Shown here in pieces: positions 33,800-45,946 of a stretch of DNA of 64,000 nucleotides; position 1 is the first letter of the stretch; each line of letters begins with the position of its first letter. The translations under genes were made by a program, and so were the position numbers. Source of the DNA: Ypsolopha sequella (taxonomy: Eukaryota; Arthropoda; Insecta; Lepidoptera; Ypsolophidae); contig OW203992.1 in assembly GCA_934047225.1 (NCBI GenBank), positions 15,241,501-15,305,500 of the forward strand, in the 5' to 3' direction. Under the pieces are notes generated by a model. That model did no database searches and was not told the origin of the DNA. It was given only the letters and a program-made list of their open reading frames with translations.

Positions 33800-34066
33800 T
33801 AGCGGTAGCTCAGTGGTAGAACGCTGGCCTCTCAATCTTGAGATCCAGGTTCGATCCCCGGTCGGGCATGTGCCAAAGAGTTTTTCGGAATTTATGTGCA
33901 TAGTATTTCTTCTTACTTCCCACTTGCTGAACGGTGATGGAAAACATCGGAAGGAAACGATGTTTTCTTTGTGTCCGAAGTACGGCGATAGAGCTGACCA
34001 CCCATCTGACTGACTGTGATTTGCATTTCACACTTCACACTCGGAACACCTCTGACACCCCCTCGG
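33800..34066 (+). mobile_element. tRNA-derived SINE
   Basis: The head AGCGGTAGCTCAGTGGTAGA contains box A, and GGTTCGATCCCCGG contains box B. It is followed by the body phrases GGCATGTGCCAAAGAG and GGAATTTATGTGCATAGTA, and GAACGGTGATGGAAAACATC. This layout is typical of lepidopteran tRNA-SINEs. The 3' side is interrupted at 34067 by another element. Overlapping open frames on both strands are not genes. Confidence 0.75.
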
Positions 34067-34487
34067 AGTTGCCACCTGTCCCGATTCTGGCGGGATAGTC
34101 CCGATTTCGATGGTATTGTCCCGCGTCCCGACAACATACCAATTTTGTCCCGATTTTTGATAATACGCGACTCGTCTCTCTCGTTCGTTCCACGTTTGGA
34201 GAAGGCGGTAGGCACGACGGGAGCGTGCTTTATTTTACGTCTCTTTCTCTCACACCGCTTCGTTTTATTTCTACTCTTATCGTCCGCGCAACCCAATATT
34301 TATTAATTTTAATTAATTTTAATAAATATTAATTTTAATAAATAATAATTTTAATAAATATTAATTTTAATAAATATAGAAATGACGAGGAATTGTTAAG
34401 AAAAATAAATAGATATAAAAAACAGGAAACGTTTTATTTTCTCGGTTTATGGTCCCGAATTTTATTTTCCAAAAGGTGGCAACCTTG
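34067..34487. mobile_element. Inverted-repeat element ('gttgccacc' ends) next to the SINE
   Basis: Starts AGTTGCCACCTGTCCCG and ends AGGTGGCAACCTTG. Direct CCTCGG sequences flank both ends (34061-34066 and 34488-34493). Inside are GTCCCGATTTT-type repeats and an AT microsatellite (34298-34379). The superfamily is uncertain (hAT-like?). Confidence 0.55.
34298..34379. repeat. AT-rich microsatellite
   Basis: Repeats of a TTAATTTTAATAAATA unit, about five copies. Confidence 0.8.
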
Positions 34488-34544
34488 CCTCGGGGATTCA
34501 TGTCGTGACGATATATTTATACTGGTGTTATGGTGAAGTAGCGG

Positions 34545-34790
34545 TAGCCGGAAACTGGCGATAGTACTCGTCTATACGAACAACTTTTACTACTTTTACT
34601 ACGGAGACATCCTCGAATCGCGAAAAAAATTAGCTGTCTTTAAGTTACTTGCTACCTGACCAAATGTATGAAACAACTGATTTTTTTCTCGATTTCTTAA
34701 TTTTTTTTCACGGAAAGTTGTTAGTATGGATGTGTACTACCGCCTACGATCGGACGAGTATTATTCATCTTAACATTCTGTATAATACAA
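34545..34790. mobile_element. Degenerate inverted-repeat element
   Basis: CCGGAAACTGGCGATAGTAC at the left is mirrored imperfectly by GTACTACCGCCTACGATCGG at the right. Related to 19578-19700. Confidence 0.55.
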
Positions 34791-35087
34791 AAAAATTAAA
34801 TACGTTTTTTTTTAAAATTGATTTTTGGAAAACTTTGGTTAAAATGCGGGGGCAGAAGATGTAGTCTTTTTTGTTTTAATTTATTTAAGGTTTTTTTGTA
34901 GATCACTTTAAAGTAATTCCACTATTATTACAATATGAAATTCGAAAAAAGTAGAATTTCGAGGCTCCCTAGCAATCTACCTTGGCCGCCTGAAGTTAGG
35001 CTGTCTCTCGCTAAAAACTGTATCTGCGCAGCCATTCGTGACAAATTTTGCCCGGGCAAGTGTATCTTGCGCGATCTGTAGTTTAAG

Positions 35088-35517
35088 TTACATTAAGAGG
35101 CTATGTGAATTTTATTTTTGTCACTGTCACTCCAAGCGAAAAATTGCGCAGTGCGAGAGGGGCGGAATTAGGGCAAAAGGGAAAAAAGTTGGTTTTATAT
35201 TTTTATTAAAAAAACTAAAATAGCTAGCAAAATTTCAAATATCAAATCTCTAGATATTGTTGAAACACACCTAATAAAATATGTTTGAGTTCTGTATATG
35301 GTTCCTATTCGTCAAACGAAGAGAAAAAGTGTGTTTGAAGACCTCATTTCAACAGTCTATCGAGGAAAATTTATCCAAACATGTTTTCCAATTTCAAAAC
35401 ACCAGAATATATAGTCAAAATGCATAATACCAGAAATTTATTAAAATTTTCCGTGTATTTCATGAAATACACAGAAAAGAAACACCCGCATTTTTTTCGC
35501 ACATCGCCTTAATTAGA
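35088..35517. mobile_element. MITE, reverse copy of 14311-14738
   Basis: See 14311-14738. Ends are CATTAAGAGGCTATGTG and CACATCGCCTTAAT. Confidence 0.7.
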
Positions 35518-36210
35518 ATCCCGGGATACATAAGAATTAATCGATTAAGTCAGGTATATATTATGAAAATTCATGTTATTATGCATATTACATCATCATT
35601 TACGGCATCTTAACCACAGTGTATGAAGCAGACTTTTTGCCTAAAGAAAGATTTTTATTGTTACAGAATGTTTGCAGTTTTCGCCTGATTAAAAATTGCC
35701 ACAGAGCGCTTAAGTTGGAGGCTAACTGGCGCTGCCCACATCAATGATCTATTTATGCCAGTTTTGGCTAACGAAGATGCAAGGTATGATTTATTTATTC
35801 CATTCAAATAAGACTCGAGACTAAACTTCTATATTCAAAAGACCTGCTATTTGGATGTTTTTGAAAAATCAATTAATTTTTTTATAATCATAAAGTGTGT
35901 GCAATAATGACCGAAGTGACCGTTTTTTGTACTAGTCGGAACTGTAATGACGACAATTTGTTTTACTTGATGATAGAAAATATAAAATAATTTCTACTTC
36001 AGAACACGTGTAACATCGGGACAACTCTCATGATAGACTTGTTTTCCAATATCTACGACGTAAATAAATACAGGTATCGTTTCATTTCGTTTCTCCTTGT
36101 ATTCAGCCCGGTTAAACCCTTGTACGTGATTCTGGAGTCGTTCTTCAGATCTTTGTTAATTTATCGATGAATCCTTTTCAACCGATGTTATGGAGTCCAA
36201 TTATACGAGT
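35518..36210. other. Gene-free stretch
   Basis: No gene or repeat structure recognised. Confidence 0.25.
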
Positions 36211-36218
36211 CGATCAAG

Positions 36219-36822
36219 CAGGCTCGGATCTAGGGGGGGGCGAGGAGGGGCACTTGCCCTGGGCGGCAAATACTAGAGGGCGGGCGGTCAGCCGCCCATC
36301 AGTCACCACTCAGTACAAGTACAAAAATCTGTGTATGCTCTCCTTTCACACAATGTGCGATAACACCCCCGAGAGAAATTGTATTATGCTAATAATTGTA
36401 GTAGTAAGTTATTAATTTGTGAGCAAAAAACGCGCGGCGCGCGAAGTGATTGATTCACTTCAAGTAAACAACGAAAGACGAAGTTTTGCCAACATTATCC
36501 AACCAAAAAGCAGCAAATGGACCGTAAAAAAACAGTAGAAAACAGTAGAATGGTAATTGAAAAACATAAAATCTACTGTCTGACATAAAATACATAGAAT
36601 AAGCAAAAGAATTTAGAAAAAAATATTACTAAATAAAAATACTGTTAAATTCACCGAAAATTTAATGCTACTTGAAGATTTTCGTAAAAAATTTTCGTTT
36701 CGTACTACTTTGTAAAAATGTTGGTGTTTTATTTGTTGAATATTTTTGCCTAGAGGGTGGCAAATTCGCACTCTGCCCCCCCCCCCCCCCCCCCTTTTTT
36801 TCAAAACGTAGATCCGTGGCTG
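36219..36822. mobile_element. Non-autonomous hAT element (MITE) with 8-bp TSD
   Basis: 604 bp, starting CAGGCTCGGATCTAGG and ending TAGATCCGTGGCTG, so the ends are inverted with hAT-like CAG/CTG tips. The 8-bp CGATCAAG is present on both sides (36211-36218 and 36823-36830). An 8-bp TSD is diagnostic of hAT among elements with such tips. It carries a G-rich left end, a poly-C right end and no coding content. Confidence 0.88.
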
Positions 36823-36830
36823 CGATCAAG

Positions 36831-37449
36831 CGGTGCGGATTGTAGCTCGATCCCTATACTCTTAGTTCAACGAATTCTGCCTCGAATTACTAATCATGGA
36901 TTGACGGAAGGATAAACTTGATGTCAAGACAAACTCCTTAACCTAAACTAAATTATTTACATTGAAATCTGAAAAGTTTCAAGTTATTTCTTGTGAAATG
37001 AAAAAGCAAGTCGCTGATTCTTGAATGGAGATAAATTCGTGATCGCCAAAAGTTGTTCCGACGAGGTGGATACGCGTCGTATCCGATTAAACTTTCGTTC
37101 TTCAACCAGCAACGTGTTACTTCCGAGCCAACTATTACACAACGCCGAACAGATAAGAGAATCTTACCGCGATTCATGAATAAAGTTACGTTTCCATCCG
37201 GCTTGTGAGAATCTCTCACTGTTCGTAAGATGCGACAGGTTTAGAGTGCCCGCTTGATGGATTCATTTATCATACTTTCAGGATAGTTTAGATCAGTGGA
37301 TGAGGTGTAACAATAACCATTGTTACTTCAGTCGTCTCAACTAATACTTTCTACGATACACCAAAAAAAGTTTTAAGGTGGATGCGACGGATCTTGTTCC
37401 CAAACACACGACTTTAGATGGTTTTTCTTATTTTTTGAATTAAAAAGCA
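36831..37449. other. Gene-free stretch
   Basis: No gene recognised. Host flank of the hAT element. Confidence 0.25.
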
Positions 37450-37683
37450 TTAAGTTAATGTGATTTATGGCATTACGCGACAATAGTTTTCTGTCAACTA
37501 GGCTTTTCTTGCGAAGTTTTGTTATTTTATGCATTATCTTGCACGACAACTTTAAAGCGTGTTTGTAATTGTTGTACAGGATAATTTACAAATTATTGCA
37601 TAAAATAACACCGCTAGGCTATACAAGCTTAATTTACATTAAACTATTGTCGCGTTGGCATGCCATAAATCACATTAACTTAA
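37450..37683. mobile_element. Hairpin MITE, about 235 bp
   Basis: TTAAGTTAATGTGATTTATG, then GCATTACGCGACAATAGTTT, on the left mirrors AAACTATTGTCGCGTTGGCA and CATAAATCACATTAACTTAA on the right. Arms are about 100 bp. Confidence 0.75.
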
Positions 37684-38469
37684 GGCGTATGACCACGCTA
37701 AATAAGCAACTCGATGTGTGTCGGTACAAATATCAACGGAAACGACATTGATTCATTTCAGCGTGCCTTGAAAAGTGGCTGTTACGACAACCACTGCGTC
37801 TCCGGCTAGCGCAAAAAAGTAGAAAATAATACTTTTCACATGGACGCCATGAACGAAAAAAAAATTTTGATCTTAAATTGTTTAGATCTAAAAATTTCCT
37901 ATAATTTGGTGAAGTAATGATTAAAATTGCTTTAGGCGTTTGGAAGGAGTAAGAGAATTCTTGTGTTAATCATGTGAAACTTTCGATGACTTTCGATTTT
38001 TTTTGTCAAAACTTACAATAGAAAAACAGTTTATGAAACTTAAAATTTATTTTTGACTTTATAATGACACCTATCATATATTTTTATGAAAGTTTTTGGA
38101 CCACCCGTGTGGGAGGAGTAGGCCTTCAAAGACAGGTCCAAATTGCAGTTGGCGTATCCATTCGCCTTAAGGTTAAACGTCAGTCGCTTAGCGCAAAAGT
38201 GCATAACTTAACTTTGTTTTTCTTGTTTAGAAGTTAAAAATTGAAAAACATTTTGGTTTGTGGCAGTTGACGCCACTAGTTCAGTATTAGTGAGGTTTAT
38301 AAAGCATGAACTAATATAAAAAAATGTAACGTCAACAAATTTCCGTGTTTACGCCAAGTTTCCAAATTGATTTCCCAAATTTCAACTAAATCGGGCGTAG
38401 CCTACTTAGAGCCCTGAACAGACGGACCGATAGCATTTTGACGGAACCTTTCAAAACAGTAGATATTTC
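37684..38469. other. Gene-free stretch
   Basis: It starts TAAGGCGTATGACC and near 38150 has GCGTATCCATTCGCCTTAAG, a weak inverted pair that may mark another old MITE. Nothing coding. Confidence 0.3.
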
Positions 38470-38690
38470 GAATGTTTTTGGTCTGTAGTAATTGGGAGCG
38501 GCATGATGGCGACGCGGCGGCGACGACGGCGGCGGCGGCAGACGGTCTCCATGGAGACATCTCCGCGTGCCTCCGTTTCTACCGAGAGTCCTTACGATCA
38601 ATCTCGCTGGAGGTCGCTGGCAATGCGCGCGCCAACAGCGCACCAACATCCATGCTGCTAACAAATCTCGATTCCTAGAAAGAAGCTTAC
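38470..38690. other. GC-rich island with (CGG)n-type triplets
   Basis: A sharply GC-rich block (GACGCGGCGGCGACGACGGC and onward) that is open in three frames, two + and one -. On the + strand a frame from 38502 reads MMATRRRRRRRRRQTVSMET, then SPRASVSTESPYDQSRW, before a stop. It could be a coding exon, a 5' exon with promoter, or low-complexity DNA. There is no splice evidence strong enough to decide. Confidence 0.3.
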
Positions 38691-41018
38691 TGGAACTTTC
38701 AACACTAAGATCTAGGTAGAGATGGGTGGGCCAAAATGTAAAAATAAACTTGTTCTCTGACATAAAAGTTTGCCACGATTATTACGTTATGTAAACTCTA
38801 TTAATGTAGAATCAATAAAATTATCAAGTCTAAACGTGAATAAATAAACGGGCATAAAGATTGTTAATGGTTTGAAAGGAAGCAAATTACCCGGTACTAC
38901 TTTAATTATGTTGGTTTTTAAATATCAGAAAGGGGAAATAGGAGTATTATTATTACTTTTAAAACAAAATAAATACCAACAAAAATGCGTTAGGAATTGC
39001 TCTAAATAATTGGCCCAAATTATACGAGACTCCCTTTAGCGAATGTTTTACCAGTAATCGTCAAGACTTCCCGAATACTGCTCCCGCTCCCCCATTGTTT
39101 TATATACCTTAGTTATTTAACTACCGAACACTCAATGTTCAAATGTTTACCATCATCATCTTTTCTTGTCGGTCGGCTATAATGTTATGTGAATTCATCT
39201 CTGACCCATGTTCATTACAGCGGCGACAACTATTCATCTGGTCTTCTTTGGTCTTTCCTTTCCCTCTCTTCTTCCTTCCGCTTAGTAATTGAACATTATT
39301 GTTATATGGTCTCCATCTCTTCTCATTATGTGGCCATACCATACCCTTCTATGTAGGATTATCTAATATCCTGTATGTACATTTATCTATGAATATAATT
39401 ATTAGTGTACAACGGTTGCTTTATCAGTAATATACACAGTGAAGGTTCGGGAAAAACACGACTTGTTTCTAGCAATTATTTTTCCACTCAACGCATTATT
39501 TCCAATACTATCCAAGTACTGACAATAAAATTCCGGAACATTCAAAATAAAAAGAAATACATACCTACATCACACAATCGTGCCTATCTCAAAGAGAGGT
39601 AGATAAAGTACAAATCTCTATCTGCTACGATTCTTAAACACCTCTTTCGCTTTTTCCACTTTCCACAGTCGTGTCATCAATCGCTACAAGCTGTTTTTTT
39701 TTGCCAAATTAATGAATGGTTATGAACGTAAGATGTGTAATGTGTAACGGGCAGACAAACCGGTGGAAGTCTAACCGGAAAGGTTTAGCTTTCTTATTTT
39801 TAGTTTGAAATTGCGTTTAGAATTCTATTAAACATCTATCAGATGCGCATACAACAAAATAATGCTAATTCAATTAGACAATTTTCTCTTCACTTGTACA
39901 ACTGAAGAAGTAAAACTCCGAAACGCAATAAAAGAGAGAATGGTTGTCATGAAACATTAGCATCCCCAGGAAGTAAACCGCGCGGCTGTCTGTAGATTAC
40001 GATAATATTATTAGGTACTACAATATAACAGGGAAAGCGGCGTGACCTTGACCCCTGTACATAGGCCTAACCTGCCCCAAAAGCGCTCCGTGGAAACTTG
40101 CCGGTCGATATCAGAGGATCGCGTTAGCGCAAGCGCCTAGACGCCGCCCGCCCCATCGATCTGCCGCCCGCCCACGTGCCGCAACGCATTTGCGGGGATT
40201 CCATGCGAACTCTGCGCTTTGTACTCCTTTACATACAAGCAAAGTTTTCCACAAAGGAGCAAACAGCTTTCAATACCTCACAATAAGCTTACGTTCAATC
40301 CCACTGTCACGTGGCGGTTACACGTACCTCTGTTTCACAATACCATCTCCCAGAATTATTGAATCTATTGAAGTCGTACAAGCACATTTATGATTTATAT
40401 ATATTTAATTATATTTTGTTGCTTTTATTCCCAAGTGAAGTAATTTACCACTCACTGACTGACGATTATTTGTTGAAAGAGACATAAATAAGTGGTTATA
40501 TCTATCAGTATATTATTGAGTTGCGTACAGAACACCGCCCGGTCCCCAACCAATATGTTATGCCATTTATATTCTCATTATTAGTTTCATTTGAGTAGAT
40601 TACTTATCGTCCCTTGAGGTATCTTCCAATAAAAGGCTTCTGCGAAAAGGCCCGTTAAGGCGCCTCTTTCCAGCGTCATTCGAAAATGACTCTGTTGATT
40701 TAAAGTTATTTCTCTTAAACGGTATGTTTAAAAATTGTGAAAAAAATATATGTTGTTACTTGTTAGATAAACTATAAACAACAAATTGATTTAAGGAAAT
40801 TATTAAATATAATGAAAATTATGTTCAAAGTTTTCAGATTAAAATTTAGTCAAACTGGTTATTTCTTTGAAACCACAAATCGTATTTATATGAATCTTGC
40901 ACTAAAATACAAGGAAAATATTGCCGAAGGAAAATTTTTCCGTCCATCACGACCATGTGAAAAGTTAATACGTTTTTCTCCTATTTTACACTATCCAGAG
41001 ACAAATCGACGTCAAAAT
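38691..41018. other. Gene-poor interval with a GC-rich patch
   Basis: A GC-rich patch at 40030-40200 includes GCCGCCCGCCCACGTGCCGC with a CACGTG E-box, and may be regulatory. No exon was recognised. Confidence 0.3.
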
Positions 41019-41702
41019 GGGTTATTTCCAGGACTCCAAAACCCATTATTCTCAAAAAAGTAAAATTTCATACAGAGGTTCCCATGACTCCAAAAATTAA
41101 TTTGTAGAAAATATTCATTTCTCACCGGCTCCAAAAGCTATCATGGACTGTCACATTGTACATAAATAACAAATTCAAGTAGAAGCATATGCTTCTACTT
41201 GAATTTGTTATTATTATATAAATATACCATAGTTCACTACGAAGGGTTTCTTTTCTTGTACTTAATGAAGAAAAACGCAACGAGGGCGCCAATTACGACA
41301 TAGTTAACTGATGCACCGTCTTAAAATATATAAAAGCGTAGATGGATAAATAATGAAAAAATTAGGTGATTTGATATACTCTATATTAAAATATTTATAA
41401 AAGAATCACAGCTAAAACAGTTTTTATTGTTAAAGACATATTTTATCACAGTTAATCAGCCTTAAAATAATAAATTATTACAATTTTAAAAATTAAACGC
41501 AGTCCAAAATTTTTAAATAGAACGCTATAAGGGTTTCATTGACATGGGTCTAGCTTTTAGTAAAACTATGTGTTCGTCCTGTTCTGCATATATGAACATT
41601 TAATCTTTTGGAGCCGACGAGAATAAAATTATGACAATAATAAATATTAAATTGAATTTTTGGAGCCGCGGGAAGAAATTTTTGGAGCTCTGGGAATAAC
41701 CC
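41019..41702. mobile_element. Non-autonomous DNA transposon, Merlin-like, 8-bp TSD
   Basis: 684 bp. The left end starts GGGTTATTTCCAGGACTCC; the right end read inward starts GGGTTATTCCCAGAGCTCC. GTCAAAAT flanks both sides (41011-41018 and 41703-41710). Several GGCTCCAAAA subterminal repeats occur in mirrored positions. Termini starting GGG with 8-9-bp TSDs suit Merlin; hAT or P cannot be ruled out. It contains a perfect palindrome (41165-41212). Confidence 0.75.
41165..41212. repeat. Perfect 48-bp palindrome without spacer
   Basis: AATAACAAATTCAAGTAGAA, then GCAT, followed at once by its exact reverse complement. Such a spacerless perfect palindrome extrudes readily and is normally unstable. 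Confidence 0.85.
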
Positions 41703-41711
41703 GTCAAAATG

Positions 41712-42424
41712 CAGTGCGCGCTAATATGTAGTAATATGTCGACACAGGTCGAATCAAGATCGTTGGCGAATACCTGCCCCTTAAATGCTATGTATCATAT
41801 TAATTAACGTTTTAAATAGTAGTCTCCATGTTCAGTATCTTATCCAATATTGTTAAATGTTTTATTCTAGGGTCGTCTGCGCCCAGATATTCCATTTTGG
41901 CACCGCTATAATAATATTTTATAATTAAGTATAATAATTATCATTTTTGACAGTTGACATATTAGTAACCCCTACATACTAGACAGCTTATGCCCGTTTT
42001 CACTAACCTTAGGTGACGCCTTAATCGGATGCCCAAATATAAAGAGTTCGTAAGATAATAAACGTCAACGACACACTGACCTAATGAAAAAACAATATAC
42101 TCGTATATAGGTATATCTAATACTTAATTTTATTATTTGAATTGTTATTTAATTTATTCTTATATAATTGCATGAAGTAACATTAATAAGGTCGGAAAAT
42201 CGAGGCTATGTTAATGATGAAGATACTCAATACTCAATATTTATTTGCGTTCCACAAAATGTAACTTATAATAATGTATAAAACACATCATAGCCACAAT
42301 TATGGACCCTGTTGGGCACAGCAAGTTAGGAGAGAGGAAGACATACGTATAATAGATACTATTTCGGCAAAATTTAATTATTATATTTATACAAGTAACC
42401 AAATAAAATAACCTAAGATAATAT
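41712..42424. other. Gene-free stretch
   Basis: No gene recognised between the Merlin-like element and the LINE. Confidence 0.25.
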
Positions 42425-43945
42425 AAGTGAGAGTCGGAATACATTTAATTTACTCCGATGGACAAAATCTTACACGTGGAAAACCGAAGTCAGGCTGTCG
42501 CACTAAAGGGTTTTATTTCAGGATACCTAGAAATTTCATCTGGAATTCCCAGGGATCTCATATTGGTCCACTATTGTTTATTTTTTACATAAATGATATT
42601 CATAGACATATTAATTATTCTCAGTTTCTATTATTTGCGGATGGCGCTAAATTTTATAGAACTATCTCTTCTGTTGAAGATTGTTCCTTATTGCAGGATG
42701 ATCTTAATAGCATCTTTAATTATTGCTCTCATAATCAGTTATTTTTAAATCTAGAAAAATGCTATACTATTTTATTTAGTCGCGATTTAATTATAAATTA
42801 AACAATCAGCAACTTAACGATCTTGGCATCATCATGGACTCAAAATTATCATTTAGCATTCATATTGATCACATAATTCAAAAAGCCTTTAAGGAATTGG
42901 GATTTATCCTTACAACATCTAAGCCTTTTACTAAATTATTCACACTAAAAATACTTTATTTTAGCTATGTTCGGTCACTCCTGGACTTTGATAGTGTAGT
43001 TTGGAATTCCTACTATGCGTGTCACGTGGCACGCGTCGAAAGGGTTCAGAAGAAATTTATCAAATCTTTGAACTACAGGAGTGGACACTTTGGCGTGGCT
43101 TATAAGGATTCTCTTAATCGTCACCATCTACTATCACTCGCAAGCAGACGCAAGCAGTTTGACTTAGTTTTTCTCTTTAAAATTCTTAATAATTAATTAT
43201 ATTGACTCCCCTTGTTTACTAAATAAAATATCCTTAAGAGTACCTGGTTACAGTTCTCGCAGCAAAAAATATTTTCTATTAAGACATTCTCAGCTAATTA
43301 TACAAGTAATAACTTTTTCAGGCGAATTGAGGATGTTTATAACAAAGAATTCTTAGAACTTGATTTGTTTAGGCATAGTTAAGATTCATTTAAATACAAG
43401 TTAACTCGAGTATTGTCTGACGAATAACTCTTTAAATAAAATGTATTTTCAGTTACCTAGTTAAGATTACATAATTAATATTTTTTCAATGCAAGTGCTC
43501 GTAAAGGCCCACTTTTTATGCATCAAAACCGAACAGAAAGTCGATTATTTTGCCCTAGGGCTTTATTATTATTATTTTTTTAATTTATTTGCAATGGTTG
43601 GCTAACCTGCAGCCTTTCCTGTGTACCACAGATGTTGTACTTTTTTTCCACTGTTTAACGGCTCTGGATACAATCCTTTGGAGCCAATCATAATTTAAAG
43701 TTCACAAGATTATATGTTTTCATTTCCTCACACTATGCATTGAAAAACGTAGTATGATACACGGGCGTAAAAGCAATAATTTTCGCCCTAGTAGCATAAA
43801 CTACTATTAAATTTCATGTGAAGTGTTGAGTTCTTATTACCTATTTATATAAATAACTGGATCTCCAAGTCCAATAGTAACTAATGTAACTAGATAATAT
43901 TTGTATAAGACTGTTTGTATCCGAAATAAATAAATAAAATAAAAA
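42425..43945 (+). mobile_element. Jockey-like LINE, 5'-truncated, inactive
   Basis: The first frame (42427-42801) has the RT core: GSHIGPLLFIFYINDIHRH, then FADGAKFY where the catalytic FADD/YADD box should be (second Asp replaced by Gly), and QLFLNLEKCYTILFSR. The second frame (42834-43196) gives the thumb region (LDFDSVVWNSYYACHVARVE, RVQKKFIKSLNYR). Further in-frame pieces follow to about 43380. The 3' end is typical: GACTGTTTGTATCCG, then an (AAATA)n tail near 43925-43945. There is at least one frame break and a dead active site. Confidence 0.8.
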
Positions 43946-44240
43946 ACCGGCCAAGTGCGAGTCGGACTCGCGCACGAAGGGTTCCGTACCATTATCTATA
44001 AAAACGGCAAAAAACATGTCTGTTGTATGGGAGCCCCCTTAAATGTTTATTTTATTCTGTTTTTTTTTTGTATTTGTTGTAAGAGCGACAACAGAAATAA
44101 ATCATCTGTGAAAATTTCAACTGTCCAACTATCACGGTTTATTAGATACAGTCTGGTGACAGACGGACAGCTGAGTCTTAGTAATAGGGTCCCGTTGGTT
44201 ACGCTTTGGGTACGGAACCCTAAAAAGAGTTATTAAATAT
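43945..44240 (+). repeat. Lepidopteran-type interspersed repeat ('gttccgtacc' family)
   Basis: AAACCGGCCAAGTGCGAGTC ... GGGTTCCGTACC at the left; GGGTACGGAACCCTAAAAAG at the right. Reverse-orientation copy of 13482-13770. It directly abuts the LINE tail. Confidence 0.75.
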
Positions 44241-44306
44241 TTAGTAAAAACGGTCATTCGTCTCCTGACATAAAAAGCACTCGCGTCCCTTTTAATGTGA
44301 CAATAA

Positions 44307-45205
44307 AGCCGATTCTGAAGGCTTTAACTTTAGTTTTAGTGCTGTCAATACTTAAATTTTTCCAAAGTAATTTAGCTTCTGTTCTTCACACTTATGAACT
44401 ATTTTGCAACGATGAAAATTTAGTTTTGACAGTACTAAAACTAAATTTTCTTCATTGCAAAGTAGTCTTCAAGTGTTAGGAAAACAGAAGCTAATTTAGA
44501 AAGTTTAAAGTTTTGACATCACTTAAGTCCCAGTATAAAGCTAAACTTCCGTCCTGCACCAACGCTATTGTTTTTGAATTGTCTATCTTTCTCTAATCAA
44601 CTGCCACGCACGCAAAACTCAGTTATTTTGTATTTGAAGCTACATTACGACTTGACATAAAAAATCCTTTCAGCTGATGTCTTTAATGTAGGTAATGTAA
44701 GTACCTAATGTATATAAAAAGTTGTCTTCAAGTGTTAGGAACAGAAGCTAAATTAGAAAGTTAAATGTTTTGACAGCACTTAAGGCCCAGTATAAAGCTA
44801 AACTTCCGTCCTTCACCAACGCTTTTGTTTTTGAATTCTCTATCCTGCTCTAATCAACTGCCACGCACGCAAAACTCAGTTATTTTGTATTTGCGGCTAC
44901 ATTACGACTTGAAATAAAAAATCCTTTCAGCTGATGTCTTTAATGTAGGTAATGTAAGTACCTAATGTATATAAAAAGTTCTCGCTAGTTTTGAAATTTA
45001 GTATTTTTACGGCTGACTTTACATTTTTTTTCTATCGAGGTAATGAAATCACGTTTTCAGATCTACAAATGTCATAAATATATCTTCTTTTATATTTTTT
45101 TTGTATTTCAAATGTAGTATAAAATTGCCAATAGTATATAAATAAATAAATATAATTGGTACGGAGCCTTAAACTAAAATTAAAGCTTTCAGAATCGGCT
45201 TTATT
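44307..45205. mobile_element. MITE of the 1411-1747 family with an internal tandem duplication
   Basis: Outer ends AAAGCCGATTCTGAAGGC and TTTCAGAATCGGCTTTA match the family. Inside, a 259-bp block (44465-44723) is repeated directly at 44724-44981. Both copies carry TCAACTGCCACGCACGCAAA and CCTTTCAGCTGATGTCTTTA. Confidence 0.75.
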
Positions 45206-45946
45206 AACTACTACTATTATTAAAGTATAAAGACTGGTATTTTGAAAAAATAATTGGATAAAATTTAAAAAATAACTCGCGCACAATCGGTTCCGAACCA
45301 CCACAAAATACGGTTGGGGAACCCTTATAATATAGATGCCGAAGCAATATTACAATGGTAGCGCCTGGCATTACTATTTGCGGCTCCCGCTGAGTACGGA
45401 ACCCTTAACCGCTATATTTTTCCCGTAATCTTAACGTAGCCACCATGTTTTTTTTCATGTTTTCGGTCCTCTTGTTTCGGAGATAAAGGGGAGACATGAT
45501 TTAAAAATCGTCCTATACAAGTAATATTTTGTACGTCAAGGGCGCAGGCGTTATTTTGAATTTAGAGCGAAGCTGCGCTCGGGATTCTGAAGTAGAATCC
45601 TGAGCGTAGCAAGGAATTCAATATACGCCGCCAGAGAACAAAATGTCTTGGCCCCCAGTGATACATACTATTTTTCATTACTACCTATGAGTAAAAGAAA
45701 AAGCTACGAGTACCTGGTATTTTGTCTCGAGTTTCTTTTTAGTTTCAAATGCACAAACGACCAAGTCTAACTTTTTTTATTTCTTTATCTATATTATTTT
45801 TGTCATTTCTCGTTTCTTTCTTCTCAGAATAACTCAAAAGCCCACATACACTTTTGGTACTTTGATGCAATAGTCAAACAAAAACACAACCACTATTTAT
45901 TTTTATATTTCCGCCTGATTAAAGCAACATTATGTATGATATATAT
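45206..45946. other. Gene-free stretch with repeat fragments
   Basis: Pieces of the 'gttccgtacc' family at 45268-45325 and near 45395. No gene. Confidence 0.3.

Noticed and set aside
33800..33872. Functional tRNA gene
   Set aside because: Boxes A and B are present but the acceptor stem does not pair and a SINE body follows.
33913..34296. 127-codon basic - strand protein
   Set aside because: Spans the SINE/inverted-repeat junction; composition follows the repeats.
38386..38763. 125-codon - strand protein
   Set aside because: Generated by a CGG-rich low-complexity island; three overlapping frames are open and none has a recognised domain.
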